A stretch of DNA of 64,000 bases from UBA10365 sp041441915 (GTDB taxonomy: Bacteria > Pseudomonadota > Alphaproteobacteria > Rhodobacterales > Rhodobacteraceae): NCBI GenBank assembly GCA_041441915.1, contig JASDRS010000022.1:96774-160773 (forward strand), given 5' to 3'. Below the pieces are notes generated by a model that had not been told where the DNA came from, searched no databases, and worked only from the letters and a program-made list of their open reading frames with translations. Below, one piece after another: positions 53,721-63,037 of this stretch. Position 1 is the stretch's first letter; each line of letters starts with the position of its first letter. Made by a program: the position numbers and the translations under genes.

Positions 53721-54060
53721 CCCCGTCATATCTGATACCATCAAGCATTGATCCCTGCGTGACACCCGTTGCTGCGAAAATCACATCCGCGGTGACCAGA
53801 GCATCGCCGGTGTAAATGCAGTCGAATTCTATGATGCCAGCACGGCGGGCCCAGGCGTGTTCATCGTCGTTGCGAAACAAAAGCTGAGCATAAATTTGAC
53901 CACCCATACATTTGGGTGGCGGCTGCCACGGCTCCTTCGGGGGTCCACCCGAGCCCATATAGATACCAATCCCCGTACGTACTGGTTCGGCGCAGTGGAT
54001 AACGTCGATCTTGGAATCCCTGATCAAGCGCTATTTTAGCCTCCTGTACCATCATTGGCC
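53713..54060 (-). pseudogene. glpX: glpX (class II fructose-bisphosphatase) remnant
   Basis: Only about 115 codons from the last part of GlpX remain. IRDSKIDVIHCAEPVRTGIG, IYMGSGG, KCMGGQIYAQLLFRNDDE and ADVIFAATGVTQGSMLDGIR fit the family, but small frameshifts interrupt them: VQEAKIAL lies in a second frame, and after MGSGG the family-like EGAVAAA also needs that second frame. The N-terminal two thirds and the final strand are missing. The place between hom and recJ is where Rhodobacterales keep glpX, so this is the native gene in decay. Confidence 0.75.
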
Positions 54061-54120
54061 TATCCTTAAGGGGTGGTCACAGGTACAGCAAGTTTGATGG
54101 CGCTAACAGTTCAAACTATT

Positions 54121-55407
54121 TCAAACCTGCTCGATTCGCAAGACAACGGGCGCCTCGATCAGCACGCCGGTCGACTTAAAGCGCTCAATCGCTTGTCCGA
54201 TGGCGATGGGTGCGGCCTTATGTGTCACAATCAGCACGGGGGCATGCGCACCTTTATGGCCATATTGGCGCATCTGGTCAATCGAAACGCCAGCATCACC
54301 CAAAGCAGTGGCAATTTTAGCTAAGGCGCCTGGTTCGTCGCGCAACACTGTACGAATATACCAGGGCATGGGGGTCGCACTTTGTACAGCTTTGGTCTTT
54401 TGCAATTTACGGGCAGGAATGCCGAAGGTGGGAATGCGCAAACCGCGCGCAATGTCGATTACATCGCCCATCACTGCACTTGCGGTCGGGCCCATGCCTG
54501 CGCCTGCGCCGCGCAGCACAATTTGCCCCACCGCATCGCCTTCAAGCACTACCATATTGGTACCGCCATCTAATTGCCCAAGGTGGCTTTCGACGGGCAC
54601 GAGGCAGGGGGTCATGCGCTGTTCAAGCCCAAATTCGGTCATATGCGCTACGCCCAAAAGTTTAATCCGGTAACCCATATCGGCCGCTAGGGTAATGTCA
54701 TCGATGGAAATCGCGCCTATTCCTTCTAGGACCACAGATTCAAACTGAACTTGCGTACCAAAGGCAATCGCAGCTAGAAGTGAAAGCTTGTGGCCAGCAT
54801 CAATTCCGCCAACATCCAGTTCAGGATTAGCTTCCACATAGCCTAGAGCACGCGCCTCTTCGAAAACAGTCTCATATGGCAATTGGCCTGATTGCATCCG
54901 TGTAAGAATATAATTGCAGGTGCCGTTCATCACGCCCATTACACGGGTGATTTGATTGGCGGCAAGCCCCTCTGTCAGAGTCTTAATCACAGGAATGCCG
55001 CCGGCAACAGCCGCCTCAAACCGGACCATCTGACCGGAGGCTTCTGCCAAAAGAGCGAGTTCTTGACCATGCAAAGCCAGCATAGCCTTATTAGCCGTCA
55101 CAATATCTTTGCCCAAAGATAGCGCCAAACGAGCAGCCTCAAGCGCAGGTCCCTCTGAACCGCCCATCACTTCTACAAACACGTCGACGTCATTGCGGGC
55201 TGCTAAAGCGACGGGATCGGATTCCCAATCATAGCTTGATAGATCAACGCCACGGTCACGGCTTTGGTCGCGTGCGCTAACAGCCGAGATAATGACTGGT
55301 CGTCCAGCACGAGCGGCGATCAGATGGGCATGATTTTGTACGATCTTAACAATGCCGACACCAACCGTTCCTAATCCAGCCAAACCCAAACGAAGCGGCG
55401 CTGTCAT
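54121..55407 (-). CDS. hom: Homoserine dehydrogenase
   Basis: The 428-residue enzyme reduces aspartate semialdehyde to homoserine for threonine and methionine. The NAD(P) fold starts RLGLAGLGTVGVGIVKI; MNGTCNYILTRM and LDVGGIDAGHKLSLLAAIAF are catalytic-domain signatures. The C-terminal ACT domain (VLRDEPGALAKIATALGDAG) suggests feedback by threonine. It is full length, 60 bases upstream of the glpX remnant. Confidence 0.96.
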   Translation of the reverse strand: MTAPLRLGLAGLGTVGVGIVKIVQNHAHLIAARAGRPVIISAVSARDQSRDRGVDLSSYDWESDPVALAARNDVDVFVEVMGGSEGPALEAARLALSLGKDIVTANKAMLALHGQELALLAEASGQMVRFEAAVAGGIPVIKTLTEGLAANQITRVMGVMNGTCNYILTRMQSGQLPYETVFEEARALGYVEANPELDVGGIDAGHKLSLLAAIAFGTQVQFESVVLEGIGAISIDDITLAADMGYRIKLLGVAHMTEFGLEQRMTPCLVPVESHLGQLDGGTNMVVLEGDAVGQIVLRGAGAGMGPTASAVMGDVIDIARGLRIPTFGIPARKLQKTKAVQSATPMPWYIRTVLRDEPGALAKIATALGDAGVSIDQMRQYGHKGAHAPVLIVTHKAAPIAIGQAIERFKSTGVLIEAPVVLRIEQV

Positions 55408-55536
55408 GGTTTTCTCCTAAATATTAAACAAGTTTCTTTTACCGCTTTGCCAGCCCTCTTGCAACGCGGCAATCAAGAGTGCTCGGGAATTCAGATAGGC
55501 CTAATAGCCTGCAAGCGCTTTGCCCTGCTGTTCCAG

Positions 55537-55755
55537 TTAGCCAGCAATATCAGCTTCACGCGGCTGATTAATTAAAGCGTTGATTTCCGACATTGGCAAG
55601 AAGGGTGGAACCCTACCCTGTGGTGGAAATTCAGCGCGCCTAGAATCAAGCGCAGGGAAGCGTGTGCAGGCCGATGCCAAAGATAGGCTCACAAACCCGA
55701 CCCCAAGCCATAGTGCTAGGGTCGAAGGCCAATATTTAAAACCAAACCACTTCAT
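55537..55755 (-). CDS. Small exported, possibly lipid-anchored protein
   Basis: The 72-residue protein has an N-terminal hydrophobic helix (TLALWLGVGFVSLSLASACT) ending in a cysteine, which resembles a lipobox, then a short proline-rich tail with FPPQGRVPPFLPMSEINALI. The ATG at 55755 overlaps the pirin stop (TGATG), so it is made with pirin. I do not recognise a named family; the tail resembles small envelope proteins of this order. Confidence 0.6.
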   Translation of the reverse strand: MKWFGFKYWPSTLALWLGVGFVSLSLASACTRFPALDSRRAEFPPQGRVPPFLPMSEINALINQPREADIAG

Positions 55756-56666
55756 CAGTGGGCTGGCTTTATAAAGGTGCCATTGCGCAAATCTTCCATA
55801 GCTTGACGCAATTCGGCTTGAGTATTCATCACAATGGGGCCGTGCCAAGCAACGGGCTCTTGAATAGGCGCTCCTGAAACTAGCAAAAATCTAATGCCAT
55901 CGGGGCCAGATTGCACTGAAACCTCGTCGCCCGTGCCAAATTGCAACAGCGTGCGGTTGCCCGAAAGATCACGAATATTGACCTCTTGCCCCATTACTTC
56001 TTTTTCCAACAAAACACCTTTGGGGCGGCTGGAATCACGGAAATTTCCATTACCTTCAAATATATACCCAAAAGCGCGACGATAAGTGTCGGCCTTAAAA
56101 ATTTTACTCGTATAGGGCGGCACACAAATATCAAGATATTGCGGATCGGCAGCGATTCCATCGACTGGGCCGGTTTTCCCCCAAAATGAACCAACGATGA
56201 CTTTAACAATCGTGCCGTCATCATCTATGATTTCGGGGATCTCTTTGCTCTTAACATCTTGATACCGCGGCTTAGTCATTTTTAAAGAACTGGGCAAATT
56301 CGCCCATAACTGAAAGCCATGCATCTGCCCCTTGGCGTTTCCTTTAGGCATTTCTTGGTGCAAAATACCTGATCCAGCAGTCATCCATTGCACATCGCCA
56401 CCGCACAAAGTGCCTACATTGCCCAAACTGTCGCCATGTTCGACGGCACCCACCAATACATAGGTGATTGTTTCAATACCGCGATGCGGATGCCAGGGAA
56501 AGCCGCAATAGTAATCTTGCGGCAGTTCATTGCGAAAATCATCAAACATCAAATAAGGATCAAGCTGTTCGGGATTTGTAAAACCAAATGCACGATGCAA
56601 GTGTACGCCTGCGCCTTCGGTTGTGGGTTGAGCGACGGCTTCGTAAGTCACTGGTCGAATAGACAT
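55755..56666 (-). CDS. Pirin-family protein
   Basis: The 303-residue bicupin has the pirin metal site in the N-terminal barrel: FPWHPHRGIETITYVLVG, EHGDSLGN and GSGILHQEMPKG supply the histidines and glutamate. The second barrel starts near TYRRAFGYIFEGNG. Some pirins are quercetin dioxygenases or redox-sensing regulators. The open frame reaches 56690, but the ATG at 56666 follows TTTAGGA at good distance and gives the usual start MSIRPV. It is coupled to the small exported protein after it. Confidence 0.92.
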   Translation of the reverse strand: MSIRPVTYEAVAQPTTEGAGVHLHRAFGFTNPEQLDPYLMFDDFRNELPQDYYCGFPWHPHRGIETITYVLVGAVEHGDSLGNVGTLCGGDVQWMTAGSGILHQEMPKGNAKGQMHGFQLWANLPSSLKMTKPRYQDVKSKEIPEIIDDDGTIVKVIVGSFWGKTGPVDGIAADPQYLDICVPPYTSKIFKADTYRRAFGYIFEGNGNFRDSSRPKGVLLEKEVMGQEVNIRDLSGNRTLLQFGTGDEVSVQSGPDGIRFLLVSGAPIQEPVAWHGPIVMNTQAELRQAMEDLRNGTFIKPAH

Positions 56667-57055
56667 TGGCTTTTTTCCTAAATCTGGCATTAATAAAAGG
56701 TATTCATCTTTTTTTTAAAAATGACATCCTAAATAAATATAATTTCCAATAACGCAAAAAACTGGTTTAACTGCCATTTTAAAAAGCAGAAAATCCATTT
56801 TCAATTTATAGGATTTGTATACTCAATAGTTGCCACTATTTTACAGCATTTTTTATAGCCTCTAATGCACTCACCCATAAATCTGATCATTTTGAGTATT
56901 CTAATTGAATGACTATAGCCGCCTTTTCAGCACATGCTATATATTTACCACTTTTTAGCCAAAATGTATATTAAGCATCAATTTTACGAAACATGTACGT
57001 ATAAATAACTATGTGGGGCCGCACCATAAGCTTAACATAGCCGAGCTTCTTCAGC
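56667..57055. other. AT-rich gene-free boundary of the IS-littered island
   Basis: Nothing here looks like a gene. The sequence is very rich in A and T with many stops, in contrast to the genes at left. It marks the border between conserved chromosome and the region of IS remnants. Confidence 0.6.
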
Positions 57056-57409
57056 TCACGCCCCACAGTCGATTAGTCGCAAGCGCACAACCCCATGGAT
57101 CTCTGGGATAGGACCACTCTCGACGATTGCCACTAGCCCCTCGCCTTGCGCATCACTGAGTTTGGAGCGCCTGCTAGGCGCCTTGCCATCAATCAGCCCT
57201 TCCAAACCGCGGGCATTGAACCGCACGGCCCAGCCGCGCAAAATCTGTAGACCCACTCCGCCAATCCGCGCCGCATCGCAGCGGCAACTGCCATCGTAAA
57301 TTTCCGTCAGCGCCCGCTGCCTTTGGCACTGGATTGGTTTCGTCTTCCGTACCAAGCGCCGCAACGTCGCCCTGTCAAAATCCCACCATAATTCTATTGC
57401 TGCGCCCAT
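57056..57409 (-). mobile_element. IS630-family transposase, N-terminal fragment
   Basis: The 117-residue frame encodes the helix-turn-helix part of an IS630 transposase: DFDRATLRRLVRKTK, EIYDGSCRCDAARIGGVGLQ, WAVRFNARGLEGLIDGKAP and IVESGPIPEIHGVVR. The DDE catalytic domain is gone, so it is inactive. A C-terminal piece of the same family lies immediately next to it but points the other way. Confidence 0.8.
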
Positions 57410-57429
57410 CGCTACGTTCTCCCTAACTC

Positions 57430-57605
57430 AATCCAGTCAAGAACATCTGGCCGTATCTATGCAAAACTGGCTCTCAAATCGCGTTTTCGAAGACTGCGAA
57501 GCTATCGTTAATGCTGACTGTGAGGCCTGGAACAAATTCATCGCACAACCTCAAAAAATCAAATCAATCGGATCACGAAAATAGGAAAATGCAGGTCAAT
57601 CTTAA
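57430..57605 (+). mobile_element. IS630-family transposase, C-terminal fragment
   Basis: Two frames together give the end of an IS630 transposase: NIWPYL, then after a frameshift NWLSNRVFEDCEAIVNADCE and AWNKFIAQPQKI with SIGSRK. A TAG follows, and a further frame gives NAGQS before the TAA at 57603. It faces away from the N-terminal fragment, so the two are not a simple single element. Confidence 0.7.
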
Positions 57606-57704
57606 GAGCCATTGGTATCGCCCCAACTGAAGCCAAGGAGGCATTCAATGCAAACTTAGAAAACCTTGATATCGTAACCTGACATTTAAACAAAATACCC
57701 TCCA

Positions 57705-57873
57705 GTGAATCCGTGGCGGCCCACTGCACCTATACGCCTTACTCTACAATCGGCAACTGGCTCAATTAACCTTGGGCAGTAAGACGCCCTTGCAAACGAT
57801 GAAGGAGTCGTACAAACTCAAACGCGAGTTGTTCAACAAGCTGCCATACTACCTGATGGGATGTGACAGTTAA
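57705..57873 (+). mobile_element. IS481-family transposase, 3' fragment
   Basis: The frame ending at 57873 reads LYALLYNRQLAQLTLGSKTP, then LQTMKESYKLKRELFNKLPY and MGCDS, the typical end of IS481 transposases (YN..LPQ..L..KTP..A.K, then PELF and a closing GCD). The rest of the element is absent. Confidence 0.6.
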
Positions 57874-57971
57874 AGTTGGAAATTTGTAAATATGATCGGT
57901 CTGATTCTGCAAGGACTTCAAAAAACCCTGGTTGTTGCCGATCAGGACCCGACAGGGGGAGTAATAACACA

Positions 57972-58367
57972 ATGGTCAAAAAAACATACAACCGTCCAAG
58001 CGGTGTGCACACACCGTTCAGTCACTACTCCCATTCGGTGGTGGTTGAGGGAATCGACAAGTTGATAATGTGTGCCGGGCAAGTTTCCGGTGACGAACAT
58101 GGAAACATACTTGGCCCAGATGACTTTGAAGCTCAAGGCGAGCTGGTAATCGCAAACCTCAAGAAGGTTCTCAACCAGGCAGGCGCTGAACTAACCGACG
58201 TTATCAAACTAGTGAGTTATGTTTGTAGCACGCACGACGTTAAAAAGCTACGTGCCCTAGTAAAGAAACATTTTCCAGACAACCCGCCAGGCAACACAAT
58301 TTGTGTGATTCGCGGACTAGCACATCCAGACTATCTTCTCGAAATCGACGCTACTGCAGCTATCTGA
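57972..58367 (+). CDS. RidA-family enamine/imine deaminase
   Basis: The 131-residue protein is a RidA/YjgF/UK114 homologue: SHSVVVEGIDKLIMCAGQV, the helix ELVIANLKKVLNQAGAELTD, and the closing NTICVIRGLAHPDYLLEIDA are characteristic. Classic RidA has RC.V..L; here the matching stretch is CVIRGLA, so it may belong to a catabolic subgroup. It acts on reactive enamine or imine intermediates. A GGGGGAG site precedes the ATG at 57972. It is flanked by IS remnants. Confidence 0.9.
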   Translation: MVKKTYNRPSGVHTPFSHYSHSVVVEGIDKLIMCAGQVSGDEHGNILGPDDFEAQGELVIANLKKVLNQAGAELTDVIKLVSYVCSTHDVKKLRALVKKHFPDNPPGNTICVIRGLAHPDYLLEIDATAAI

Positions 58368-58734
58368 TTTCACGAATAATTGATCTATACTCCAAGACTG
58401 GCAATATGCGAGTTATGAGTTGGCGTATTGGGTGTGATGGTTTCTTTTTTCGTTATGATACGTTCTCACTTCCTTACGCCGAAAGTCGCCGCTAGCTCGA
58501 GCAGTGCATGCTTCGTCAACGCTAAAACCATGGGATTGCGCGACGTGCGAATGCACTGTTGCTGCATGGCTATGGTAAATCATGCACACAAATCGCCTAA
58601 TTTTAGCATCTCGGCGATGACACGATCCGCAGTTGCTGCAAGGCCTATGGCAGGGATGGCTGGAAAAAGTTGGCGATTGATGGCTGGCAAGGCGGCAGGT
58701 CTCGGATGGGAGTCAGTCAGAAAAGTGCCTTGGC
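58368..58734. other. Degenerate gene-free stretch in the IS-littered island
   Basis: No protein is supported: frames here lack ribosome sites and family motifs. The right end runs into a transposase remnant. It looks like decayed mobile-element DNA. Confidence 0.5.
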
Positions 58735-58962
58735 TGCCTGGCTAGAGACGCAGTTTCGCCGCTCCATAGGCACGATCTGAGCGCAGATATTGGTCAAGTT
58801 CGGCTTCCACTATTCCCATTCGGGTTGCTTGAAACTCCTGCGTCGTCTGGACTTTGGATACCACAAGTCAAAGGCGTTGCCGCGGGTAGCCGACGAAGCA
58901 AGGCGGGCGGGCGGGCTTCATAGCCTTCTACGAAGAGCTGCCTGTCACTTCCGGTGAGGTAG
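58735..58962 (+). mobile_element. IS630-like transposase remnant with internal stops
   Basis: The plus strand reads AWLETQFRRSIGTI, a TGA stop, then AQILVKFGFHYSHSGCLKLL, RRLDFGYHKSKALPRVADEA, the second winged-helix region of an IS630-type transposase. The frame is lost near 58915, and no DDE domain follows. It cannot be active. Confidence 0.6.
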
Positions 58963-59065
58963 TATCGCTGTTTATTGAGCAGCTGAGATTTGAGTTTACG
59001 CCAGTTTTTCATGGCCTACAACGGAGGCGTTTGAATCTTTTGGGGAGAAAGTTTGCCAATCCAAA

Positions 59066-59506
59066 TTAGTGAACGAAGCCCTGCCTGTAACGCGCATATA
59101 CGATACATCCAATTCCGACAGTTACAAACAACAGCCCAATAACTTGCCACGGACTGATTGGTTCTCGGTAAACCAGCCCACCAAAAGTTGTAGCAATAAC
59201 AATTGAGCCCCCATACACCAGCGGTGTCACAAACCCGACATTACCACCAATACTGAAAATGCGCGCCAACGCCATTATAAAAGCAGCGACGCCTATTCCA
59301 CCTATAATTGCCCAAACAATCCCTTTGGCATTGTTTGGTCCGTCAAGCGCTGCCCCAGATACCATGAACAATCCGAGCGGCACAAAGGTTCCCAGTGCGT
59401 TGACGATAGCAGCTACAAGATTTGAATCCGTGAAGAGTGAGGCGCGGCTTATGGCGACAAGAAACAAGGAGTAAGCCACCGTGGCAACTAGCACGAGCCA
59501 GACCAT
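59066..59506 (-). CDS. Half-size EamA-like membrane protein
   Basis: The 146-residue protein has about four to five membrane helices (VATVAYSLFLVAISRA, IVWAIIGGIGVAAFIMALAR, IVIATTFGGLVYREPISPWQ) ending with VIGLLFVTVGIGCIVYARY. The GLVYREP and final helix match one EamA repeat of the drug/metabolite transporter superfamily, so it would work as a dimer. The ATG at 59506 follows GGAGGGA. Cargo unknown. It lies alone between IS remnants. Confidence 0.75.
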   Translation of the reverse strand: MVWLVLVATVAYSLFLVAISRASLFTDSNLVAAIVNALGTFVPLGLFMVSGAALDGPNNAKGIVWAIIGGIGVAAFIMALARIFSIGGNVGFVTPLVYGGSIVIATTFGGLVYREPISPWQVIGLLFVTVGIGCIVYARYRQGFVH

Positions 59507-59815
59507 CTGTGTTCCCTCCGTCACTGTGGTAATTACACAATCGACAAATTGAGTGCTACTTGGCTTGTCAATACGTCTATCTAGCTTTACGCCATTTCAC
59601 AAGTAATTAGGGTTCATCATTAGCTGTATGACTAATTTTTGCCATAAGTATATAAAAAAGCGTAAAAAATAAGTATGCGCGTCGATCTATTTTGTTCGAA
59701 ATGAGATGCCTTTCAAATTTAAATGACGAAAGGTTACTTAAAACGCATAATTTTCAAAAAAATACAGTATACCTCATGGAAATATCTCTTAATGAAATAT
59801 CAAAGAGGATTAATT
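59507..59815. other. AT-rich leader before the DUF1185 gene
   Basis: No gene is seen. The stretch is rich in A and T and is the presumed promoter region for the two divergent genes beside it. An open frame continues upstream of the DUF1185 start but lacks a ribosome site. Confidence 0.5.
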
Positions 59816-60403
59816 ATGACTCATGCTAACATAAGAAAAATTGTAACTGTTGTTGATGAAATTCATACCGAAATGGGGCAAAAAATAGTTCCCCCAACAC
59901 GTAGAGCAGCAGCCATCGCAGTAATCGAAAACCCTTTAGCCGGTGTTTATCAGGAGGATTTAGAGGATTTAATGATTATAGGAGCGGAACTAGGGGCATT
60001 ATTAGGAAAGCGCTGTGTCGAAGCGCTAGGGATAAAACCAGCCGAGGCACAAAGTTATGGGAAAGCAGCCCTAATCGGTGAGAATGGAGAACTGGAACAC
60101 GGGGCTGCTTTATTGCACCCCAGAATGGGAGCGCCGCTGCGGTTGGAAGTAGAGAAAGGTGCGGCACTAATACCATCGTCAAAAAAACGTGGCCCAATGG
60201 GAACTGCTTTAGATATCCCTCTAGGCCACAAGGATGCTTCTTATGTGCAAAGCCATTTTGATGGAATGGAAGTTAGGGTGAATGATGCCCCCCGTGCAAA
60301 CGAAATTGTCGTTGCAATAGCTATTACTGATTCTGGCCGCCCCCTACCGCGGGTTGGTGGTCTAAAATCTTCAGAAATAAAGGGTGAAGATGGCCTCCGT
60401 TAA
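59816..60403 (+). CDS. DUF1185 (amino acid synthesis) family protein
   Basis: The 195-residue protein fits the PF06684 AA_synth family: KIVTVVDEIHTEMGQKIVPP, AVIENPLAGVYQEDLEDLM, SYGKAALIGENGELEHGAAL and IPLGHKDASYVQSHFDG. The name comes from an old report; the biochemistry is not settled. Close homologues often lie in catabolic clusters with RidA, cupins and flavin monooxygenases, as here. The ATG at 59816 has AAAGAGGA upstream. Confidence 0.85.
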   Translation: MTHANIRKIVTVVDEIHTEMGQKIVPPTRRAAAIAVIENPLAGVYQEDLEDLMIIGAELGALLGKRCVEALGIKPAEAQSYGKAALIGENGELEHGAALLHPRMGAPLRLEVEKGAALIPSSKKRGPMGTALDIPLGHKDASYVQSHFDGMEVRVNDAPRANEIVVAIAITDSGRPLPRVGGLKSSEIKGEDGLR

Positions 60404-60470
60404 AAGATGAAATCATCATTCACCAGTTAGATCATACTATGTGTTTGCATGTGGGGCTCGGTTAGGTTCC

Positions 60471-60821
60471 TTACCCTAGTTGCTTTTTCTTAATCTCAGC
60501 AAAGACTCGTTTAGCAGCAATCATGGCGCCTCGTACCGATGGCACACCCATATAACCTAATAAATAGAGCATTGTTTCGAGCAATTCATCCTCAGCACAT
60601 CCTTGTCCGATAGCAAAACGCAGATGTATGGCTAATTCATCTTCACGAGCCGTTGCCAGATCAGAAACCGCACAGATCGATGGGCGTGTTTTTGTATCTA
60701 AGCCCGGACGGGTCAAAAGTGCGCCAAGGACTGTCTCCCCAGCAACATCAAGGAATTTACGCGTGATTGGGCCTCCATAACCGGTATTATTGGCCTTTTC
60801 GTATGCAGCATCGCCATACAT
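60471..60821 (-). CDS. Carboxymuconolactone-decarboxylase-family protein
   Basis: The 116-residue protein has the CMD helical fold: LLTRPGLDTKTRPSICAVSD, ELAIHLRFAIGQGCAEDELL, MLYLLGYMGVPSVRGAM and VFAEIKKKQ. The AhpD redox pair is not present, so it is nearer PcaC-type than AhpD. It looks short at the N-terminus compared with PcaC-like proteins, and an IS1182-type remnant lies 20 bases upstream, so the start may have been trimmed. Substrate unknown. Confidence 0.75.
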   Translation of the reverse strand: MYGDAAYEKANNTGYGGPITRKFLDVAGETVLGALLTRPGLDTKTRPSICAVSDLATAREDELAIHLRFAIGQGCAEDELLETMLYLLGYMGVPSVRGAMIAAKRVFAEIKKKQLG

Positions 60822-60840
60822 GCTGAGGTGCTATCCTACG

Positions 60841-61200
60841 TTGCTCTACCAGCCAGTCCAACATAGGGCATAAGGTCATCCTGTACCCGATCAATCATGG
60901 TCTGGACGGCGCCTACTTCAGGATGCCGAATGGGCCGTGTCAGCTCTACATCCAAGATTGCGGCATTATCCGTGTGGATGAGATAGTTCGTGAAGTACGC
61001 AAGATAGGCAGGTCACCACGCGCTCCAGTCTATTGAGATGCTGGATTTCAATGTCAGATAAACTTAGACGCAACAGAGCTAGCTGCGCAAAATGCGGTGC
61101 CATCAAGTGAGTTTACGTACTCCCGAACCGCGCGCGTGGCGCTTTATTCGGATCAATGACGCCTAAGTTCCAGTCTGCCTTGGGCGTGGACTTTTAGCGA
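60841..61200 (-). mobile_element. IS1182-type DDE transposase remnant
   Basis: On the minus strand AVREYVNSLDGTAFCAAS is followed, after stops and a shift, by AYFTNYLIHTDNAAILDVEL and RHPEVGAVQTMIDRVQDDL. The Y(L)(I/V)DT.HA.I.DVEA pattern is that of IS1182-family transposases near the first catalytic aspartate. TGA and TAG codons interrupt it, and both ends are missing. Confidence 0.6.
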
Positions 61201-61433
61201 GTTGCATCGGCTGAGTATCGTTGGCCACTCGCCAATCTAGCCTGGATGCATTGCGCAACCACCATCTCAAATACATGCCGCGGATGCCATACATTTCACT
61301 TTACTGGAGCGGTCTCAACCCAAAACTGACTAGTGAACTTGATTTACTTTGGAAACATAGATTCCACCTTTTAGCCATCACTCGAAGGTGGGAGTCTGCT
61401 GTTTGTACTGCTAAGCGCAACCAGACGCTCTAG

Positions 61434-61714
61434 AGCTCTGTTCCACTCCTAAAGCGCCTTGTTGACCTCAGGCTGATTCAAATAAGCCGCATCAAAATGA
61501 GCCCCCCGTACAGCATGATCCAAAAAGGAAAAAACACGGAATTTAGAACGATCAGCCTATATAATCGGCGCTCCAGAACTGGTGCAATCAGTCAACACAT
61601 CTCCTGACTTCAACATCTCGGGCAGTTACATAAGTTTTTTCAAAGAACCACGGGTTCATGTTAAAGGGGATGATGCTCGTCGTTAAATCTATAAGCCATT
61701 GAATAAATTAATTA
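61434..61714 (-). pseudogene. Unrecognised degenerate coding remnant
   Basis: A minus-strand frame reads like protein (LPEMLKSGDVLTDCTSSGAP, then ADRSKFRVFSFLDHAVRGAH, FDAAYLNQPEVNKAL) but is broken by two TAG codons within about 60 codons. I do not recognise the family. It is most likely an inactivated gene of the same decaying cluster. Confidence 0.35.
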
Positions 61715-62940
61715 TTATAGTGATGGATTGGACAGTGGAAGCCCAAGTAGGGCACGCCCATACTCTGACCCATTGGAATCGAAATTCTGTGTCACGTGAC
61801 GGGTCGCCACGAGAATATCAAGAAACACTCGGCCTATATTGTTGTCCATATATGCGCTCCGTGCACCAGCCAAATCCCAGAGAATCTTTGCAGCATCACA
61901 GGAGCGTTGACCAGCATAGGCAGCGTTACTGCGGTAGTTGCTGCGCTCAATGGCGCCAGGTTGATATTCCAGACTTTCAGCTAGCTCCATGATCTCCTGA
62001 CAGTCTTTTCTAAGCAGTGCCTCTGCGGCCTGCAAATGGGCGGATGCCTCGGCGATCTTGACTTGTTGGGTTTGGTAGGTGCCCCTCTCCTGTCCCGACA
62101 TGATGGTGACGCTTTTTTGGGACTGCTTCAGATATTCATCAAACATATATTGAGCCATACCAACAACAGATGCACTCAACAAAATCCCAAAGACCATGTA
62201 GACTGGAGGGCGGTAAAGCACGCCCAGATTGGTATTGTTCCTTGCAAAATTACCACCCCTAAAACTATCAATCGTCACAATCATGTGGTCAGGAATAAAA
62301 AGGTCTTTCACCTTTATATCATGACTTCCAGTACCTTTCAGTCCGATCCCGTGCCAGGTATCAAAAACTTCAACCTGTCCTGCTTGAACCAGAAAATAAG
62401 ATTCCACTTGCGGCTCGCCGCTACGAGAACCTTCAACCATTCCCGACAGAATGCACCAATCAGCTCCAAGGATACCTGTAACGAAGGGCCATTGACCAGA
62501 TAGGCTACCCCGCCTTTGACCCGTTTCCCATTGCCCATCCGAGGAATGAGGATCCCCGACACCAGTGCATCTGGTTTGTCCTTCCATATTTCATCCTGGG
62601 CTCGCTCTGGCCAGCATGCAATCATATAATTGTGCACGATGTATTGCGCCAAAACCCAGGACGTTGAACCGCAGCCAATAGCGATTGGGATCAGCACATC
62701 TATCATCGAATGAAGTGGAAATTCCATGCCGCCGTAGCATGAGGGCTGAAGTATGCGTGCTATCCCAGTTCGGCGAATGTCGTCACAGGTCGCATCTGGC
62801 AGGCGACGCAATGAATCAGCCTCGGCAATTCGATCGCGGATGATGGGGGTCAGGCAAAAGCACCGTGCGATAAGTTCATCGTAGGTATCACCTAGGACGT
62901 ATCTTTTATTCAATTTTTCAGATTTTTTATCTAACGCCAT
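61715..62940 (-). pseudogene. Acyl-CoA-dehydrogenase-like flavin monooxygenase, frameshifted
   Basis: From 62940 one frame encodes the N-terminal helices (LRRLPDATCDDIRRTGIARI, QPSCYGGMEFPL, CGSTSWVLAQYIVHNYMIA) up to KGG near 62507. There the frame changes and the rest (SLSGQWPFVTGILGADWCIL, WHGIGLKGTGSHDIKVKDLF, and a helical end) continues to 61715. Joined, about 405 residues make an acyl-CoA_dh_2-type enzyme like HpaB or DszC, which hydroxylate aromatics or amines using reduced flavin. One missing or extra base explains the break. Confidence 0.75.
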
Positions 62941-63037
62941 TTCTCCAGCACTCCTGATTCCCCTGAAGATTTATAGAATTGACGGCAGGCGCTCAATTTG
63001 CAATGCTAATAAAACATTAAATCAGAAAGGACACAAG

